The notes beneath the pieces are model-generated. The model worked only from the letters and a program-made list of their open reading frames with translations, made no database searches and was not told the origin of the DNA. Shown here in pieces: positions 61,753 to 64,000 of a DNA stretch of 64,000 nucleotides (the first letter of the stretch is position 1; each line of letters starts with the position of its first letter). The stretch is taken from positions 3,534,001 through 3,598,000 of the forward strand of contig NZ_CP011273.1 in the NCBI RefSeq assembly GCF_001610895.1, written 5' to 3'. Source of the stretch: Planctomyces sp. SH-PL62. GTDB taxonomy: Bacteria; Planctomycetota; Planctomycetia; Isosphaerales; Isosphaeraceae. Position numbers and translations under genes: made by a program.

Positions 61753-62766
61753 TCATTCGCCGGGGGGGCCACCGGCTTGCGGCATCCTCAGGAGGACCTT
61801 CCCCCCTCGGCCGACGGCCGCGGCCTCGCGGACGGCGTCCTGGACCCGGTCGAGCGGGTAGGAGGTCCCGACATCGGCCGTCAGGACGCCCTTGCGGATC
61901 AGGGAGGCGATCTCCCGAAAGAGGAGCAAGGCCCCGGGGATGGAGCGCTCGCCCATCCAGTACCCCAGCCAGAAGCCCTCGATCGACTTCCGCGACGAGA
62001 TCAGGGATCTCGGGTCGACCTCGATCGGCTGGTCCGTCAGCGACCCGTAGACGACCAGCCGGCCCCCTCGGCCCATGGCCTGATAGATCGCCGTCCCGGC
62101 CTCGCCGCCGATCGGGTCGAGCGCGAATCGGGGGCCGTCGTCGCCGGTGATCCGCCGGACCTGCTCGGGGACGGGGCCTTCCGATGAGCTGACGACGGCG
62201 TCGGCCCCGAGGTCGATCAGCTCGCGCTTGGCCTCGGATCGTCGCACCACGCAGAGGGTCTTGAAGCCGTCGTGCCGGCCGAGCCGGATGATCATCTTGC
62301 CCAGCGTCGAGCCGGCCGCGGAGAGGAGCAGCCAGTCCCCCTTGGGGACGGCCAAAACGTGGCGGACCATCGCCAGCGCGGTGGCCGGGTTGACGAAGAA
62401 CGTCGCGGCCTGCTCGTCGGAGATGTCGTCGGGGATCGGCCGGGCCTGCTTCCAGGGGATCACGGCGTACTCGGCCCAGTTCCCCCCCTTGTGATTGATG
62501 ACCACGACCCGCTTGCCCACCACGAATCGGCCCATCAGGCCCGGCCCGGCCTTGTCGACCACGCCGACCCCCTCGAAGCCGGGGATGGCGGGCAGGGGGG
62601 GGAGGACGCCGTAGCGGCCTTCCACGACCATGGTGTCCGACGGGTTGATCGGGCTCGCGATCATCCGGACGCGGACCTCTCCGGGGCCCGGCTCGGGGGT
62701 GGGGACGTCTCGGACCTGGAGCCTCTCGGCAGGGTCTCCGAACGAGGAGAAGACGGCGGCTTTCAT
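61753..62766 (-). CDS. MDR-family (quinone/enoyl) reductase
   Basis: A 337-aa zinc-independent medium-chain dehydrogenase, closest in layout to mitochondrial 2-enoyl-thioester reductases. N-terminal GroES-like domain (ASPINPSDTMVVEGRYG, IPGFEGVGVV), then a Rossmann domain (LLSAAGSTLGKMIIRLGR). No zinc-binding Cys set is present. It reduces a double bond using NADPH; substrate unknown. Divergent from the sulfurtransferase. Confidence 0.88.
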   Translation of the reverse strand: MKAAVFSSFGDPAERLQVRDVPTPEPGPGEVRVRMIASPINPSDTMVVEGRYGVLPPLPAIPGFEGVGVVDKAGPGLMGRFVVGKRVVVINHKGGNWAEYAVIPWKQARPIPDDISDEQAATFFVNPATALAMVRHVLAVPKGDWLLLSAAGSTLGKMIIRLGRHDGFKTLCVVRRSEAKRELIDLGADAVVSSSEGPVPEQVRRITGDDGPRFALDPIGGEAGTAIYQAMGRGGRLVVYGSLTDQPIEVDPRSLISSRKSIEGFWLGYWMGERSIPGALLLFREIASLIRKGVLTADVGTSYPLDRVQDAVREAAAVGRGGKVLLRMPQAGGPPGE

Positions 62767-62825
62767 GTCGATTCGCTTCTTTTCCGGCTGGGCGGCGGCG
62801 GGGCGGTCGGCCCGGCGCGGGGCTC

Positions 62826-62854
62826 TTGGGGAAACGTCGGAACCTGATTATCCT
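62826..62854 (+). promoter_or_regulatory. Predicted promoter for the sulfurtransferase
   Basis: TTGGGG (62826-62831) and TATCCT (62849-62854) with a 17-base spacer, about 40 bases before the start. Confidence 0.4.
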
Positions 62855-62894
62855 AGGATCGAGGCCCAAGAAAAACCCACAAGGGGACGCACTC

Positions 62895-63761
62895 ATGGCC
62901 GAAGACCGATTCCTCGTCACGCCCGAATGGCTCGAAGCCCACTTCGACGACCCCGAGCTGCGCGTCGTCGACATCCGGGGCTACGTCGTCTCCCGTCCCC
63001 TCGCGCCGGGGGTCGAGGACGCCGACTACAAGGGCGCCCCGCAGGAGTACGCTGCCGGCCACATCCCGGGCGCCGTCTACGTCGACTGGACTCGCGACAT
63101 CGTCGACCTGGACGATCCGGTGAAGGCTCAGATCGCCCGTCCCGCCGCCTTCGCCGAGGCGATGGCCATCCGGGGGATCGGCGACGAGACGCACGTCGTC
63201 GCCGTCGACCACATGGGCGCCCAGAACGCCACCCGGCTCTGGTGGGCGCTCTCGTATTACGGCCACGACCGCGTGAGCGTCCTGCAAGGAGGCTGGAATC
63301 GCTGGGTCGAGGAGGGCCGGCCGACGACCACCGAGGTCCCGTCCCCCCCCCGCGCCACGTTCACCCCGAAGGAGCGCCCGGCGCTCCGGCTGACGGTCGA
63401 TCAGCTCGCCGCCAGGTTGGGCGAGCCCGGCCTCCAGCTCGTCGACGCGCGCGACGCCGGCCAGTACACCGGGGCGCGGCGTCGAGGGCCTCGCGGCGGG
63501 CATATCCCGGGCGCCGTCAACGTCCCCCGCGAGCGGTTCATCGCCGAGGGGGGCGGGTTCCTGTCGATGGACGACCTCCGCGCGCTGGCCGAACGCGAGG
63601 GTTTCGATCCCGGTCGGCCGGTCGTGGCGTACTGCAACGGCGGCGTCGCGGCGACGGTGGTCCTGTTCAACCTCGCCCGGCTCGGCTACACGGACCTCGC
63701 CAATTACGACGGCTCGTGGAACGAGTGGAGCGAGCGGTCGGACCTGCCGATCGAGCCCTGA
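62895..63761 (+). CDS. Two-domain sulfurtransferase (thiosulfate/3-mercaptopyruvate type)
   Basis: A 288-aa protein with two rhodanese domains. The first (about 20-140) is inactive: VAVDHMGAQN replaces the Cys loop. The second has the catalytic Cys247 in AYCNGGVAA. The active loop CNGGVA differs from the typical CRKGVT (thiosulfate) and CGSGVT (mercaptopyruvate) loops, so the donor is uncertain. The start at 62895 (MAEDRFLVTP) fits the family. Confidence 0.9.
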   Translation: MAEDRFLVTPEWLEAHFDDPELRVVDIRGYVVSRPLAPGVEDADYKGAPQEYAAGHIPGAVYVDWTRDIVDLDDPVKAQIARPAAFAEAMAIRGIGDETHVVAVDHMGAQNATRLWWALSYYGHDRVSVLQGGWNRWVEEGRPTTTEVPSPPRATFTPKERPALRLTVDQLAARLGEPGLQLVDARDAGQYTGARRRGPRGGHIPGAVNVPRERFIAEGGGFLSMDDLRALAEREGFDPGRPVVAYCNGGVAATVVLFNLARLGYTDLANYDGSWNEWSERSDLPIEP

Positions 63762-63798
63762 GCGGTCGCCGCGCGACCGGACTTTCGGGCCCGTCCGC

Positions 63799-64000
63799 TC
63801 ACTTCTTGACGAGTCGCTTGAGCTTCTCGGGGGCCTTGACGGCCAATGAGGACGAGCCGCCGACGGATTCCAGCGCGGCGGCTTCGACGTCCAGGTCGTC
63901 GTCGGCCTGCAGGGGATCGGCCTGCTTGATGGCGCACTGGGGATGAATCCCGGCCTTCGAGTAGACCGACTGGCGGCAGACCGGGCAGCGCCGGCGGCGA
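63799..64000 (-). CDS. Zinc-finger protein, C-terminal fragment
   Basis: A frame open to the right window edge and ending at 63799. The visible 66 residues have CPVCRQ and a spaced HPQC, the end of a zinc finger (CPVCRQSVYSKAGIHPQCAI), then an acidic stretch and a basic tail (EKLKRLVKK). The start is outside the window. Confidence 0.6.
   Translation of the reverse strand, partial: RRRRCPVCRQSVYSKAGIHPQCAIKQADPLQADDDLDVEAAALESVGGSSSLAVKAPEKLKRLVKK

Noticed and set aside
1-64000. tRNA, rRNA, CRISPR array or transposase anywhere in the window
   Set aside because: I read the larger gaps on both strands for tRNA T-arm signatures, regular direct repeats and transposase motifs and found none; a tRNAscan or Infernal run would settle it.

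Overview
This is a high-GC, densely coded bacterial window whose gene content points to a planctomycete, most likely of the Isosphaeraceae type. That placement is inferred from gene content, not from a marker gene. The supporting traits are a PEP-CTERM protein, a sulfatase, Tat-exported Gfo/Idh, aldo/keto reductase and sugar-isomerase-like proteins, a ThuA-like protein, an ECF sigma factor with a membrane-anchored C-terminal extension, a ResB/CcsA cytochrome c assembly system, GatCAB, and a very large alpha-2-macroglobulin with a Met/Gly-rich linker. I found no rRNA, tRNA, CRISPR array, transposase or prophage gene.

Layout. 1-8.4 kb: a truncated, frameshifted beta-propeller protein, a small hypothetical, leucyl aminopeptidase, a GNAT acetyltransferase, a PEGA lipoprotein, then a carbon-nitrogen hydrolase / small membrane protein / AsnB unit. 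8.4-9.2 kb: a gene-free region full of palindromic repeats. 9.2-10.7 kb: a PEP-CTERM DUF4465 protein preceded by a clear cobalamin riboswitch. 10.8-14.7 kb: a hypothetical, a translationally coupled phosphodiesterase-sulfatase pair and a DUF309 protein. 14.6-20.6 kb (minus strand): an ECF sigma factor whose periplasmic tail ends in CXXCH, followed by ResB and CcsA. 20.8-25.1 kb: a Tat-exported TIM barrel and the gatC-gatA-gatB operon. 25.4-35.4 kb: a Kef-type antiporter (frameshifted), a DUF2235 hydrolase, glmU, a Gfo/Idh oxidoreductase, a membrane protein, a FGGY kinase (frameshifted) and dtd. 35.5-45.8 kb: a toroid-like protein joined in frame to an SDR, a Gfo/Idh-like protein lacking the EKP lysine, a glycosyltransferase, small zinc-ribbon proteins, ThuA and an aldo/keto reductase. 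46-57 kb (minus strand): alpha-2-macroglobulin, a GH38-like protein, YceH and a TIM barrel. 57-60.7 kb: pabB-pabC-NIF3 with ATGA overlaps. 60.9-64 kb: a hypothetical, an MDR-family reductase, a two-domain sulfurtransferase and a partial zinc-finger protein.

The two most notable systems are: (i) a sigma factor with a transmembrane helix and a putative periplasmic c-type heme tail, located just upstream of the heme-ligation genes that could mature it; and (ii) a B12-riboswitch-controlled, surface-sorted DUF4465 protein, a candidate cobamide-binding protein. A third pattern is three clear frameshifts, plus two possible ones, all explained by one missing G (or C) in a G/C homopolymer. These look more like sequence errors than biology.
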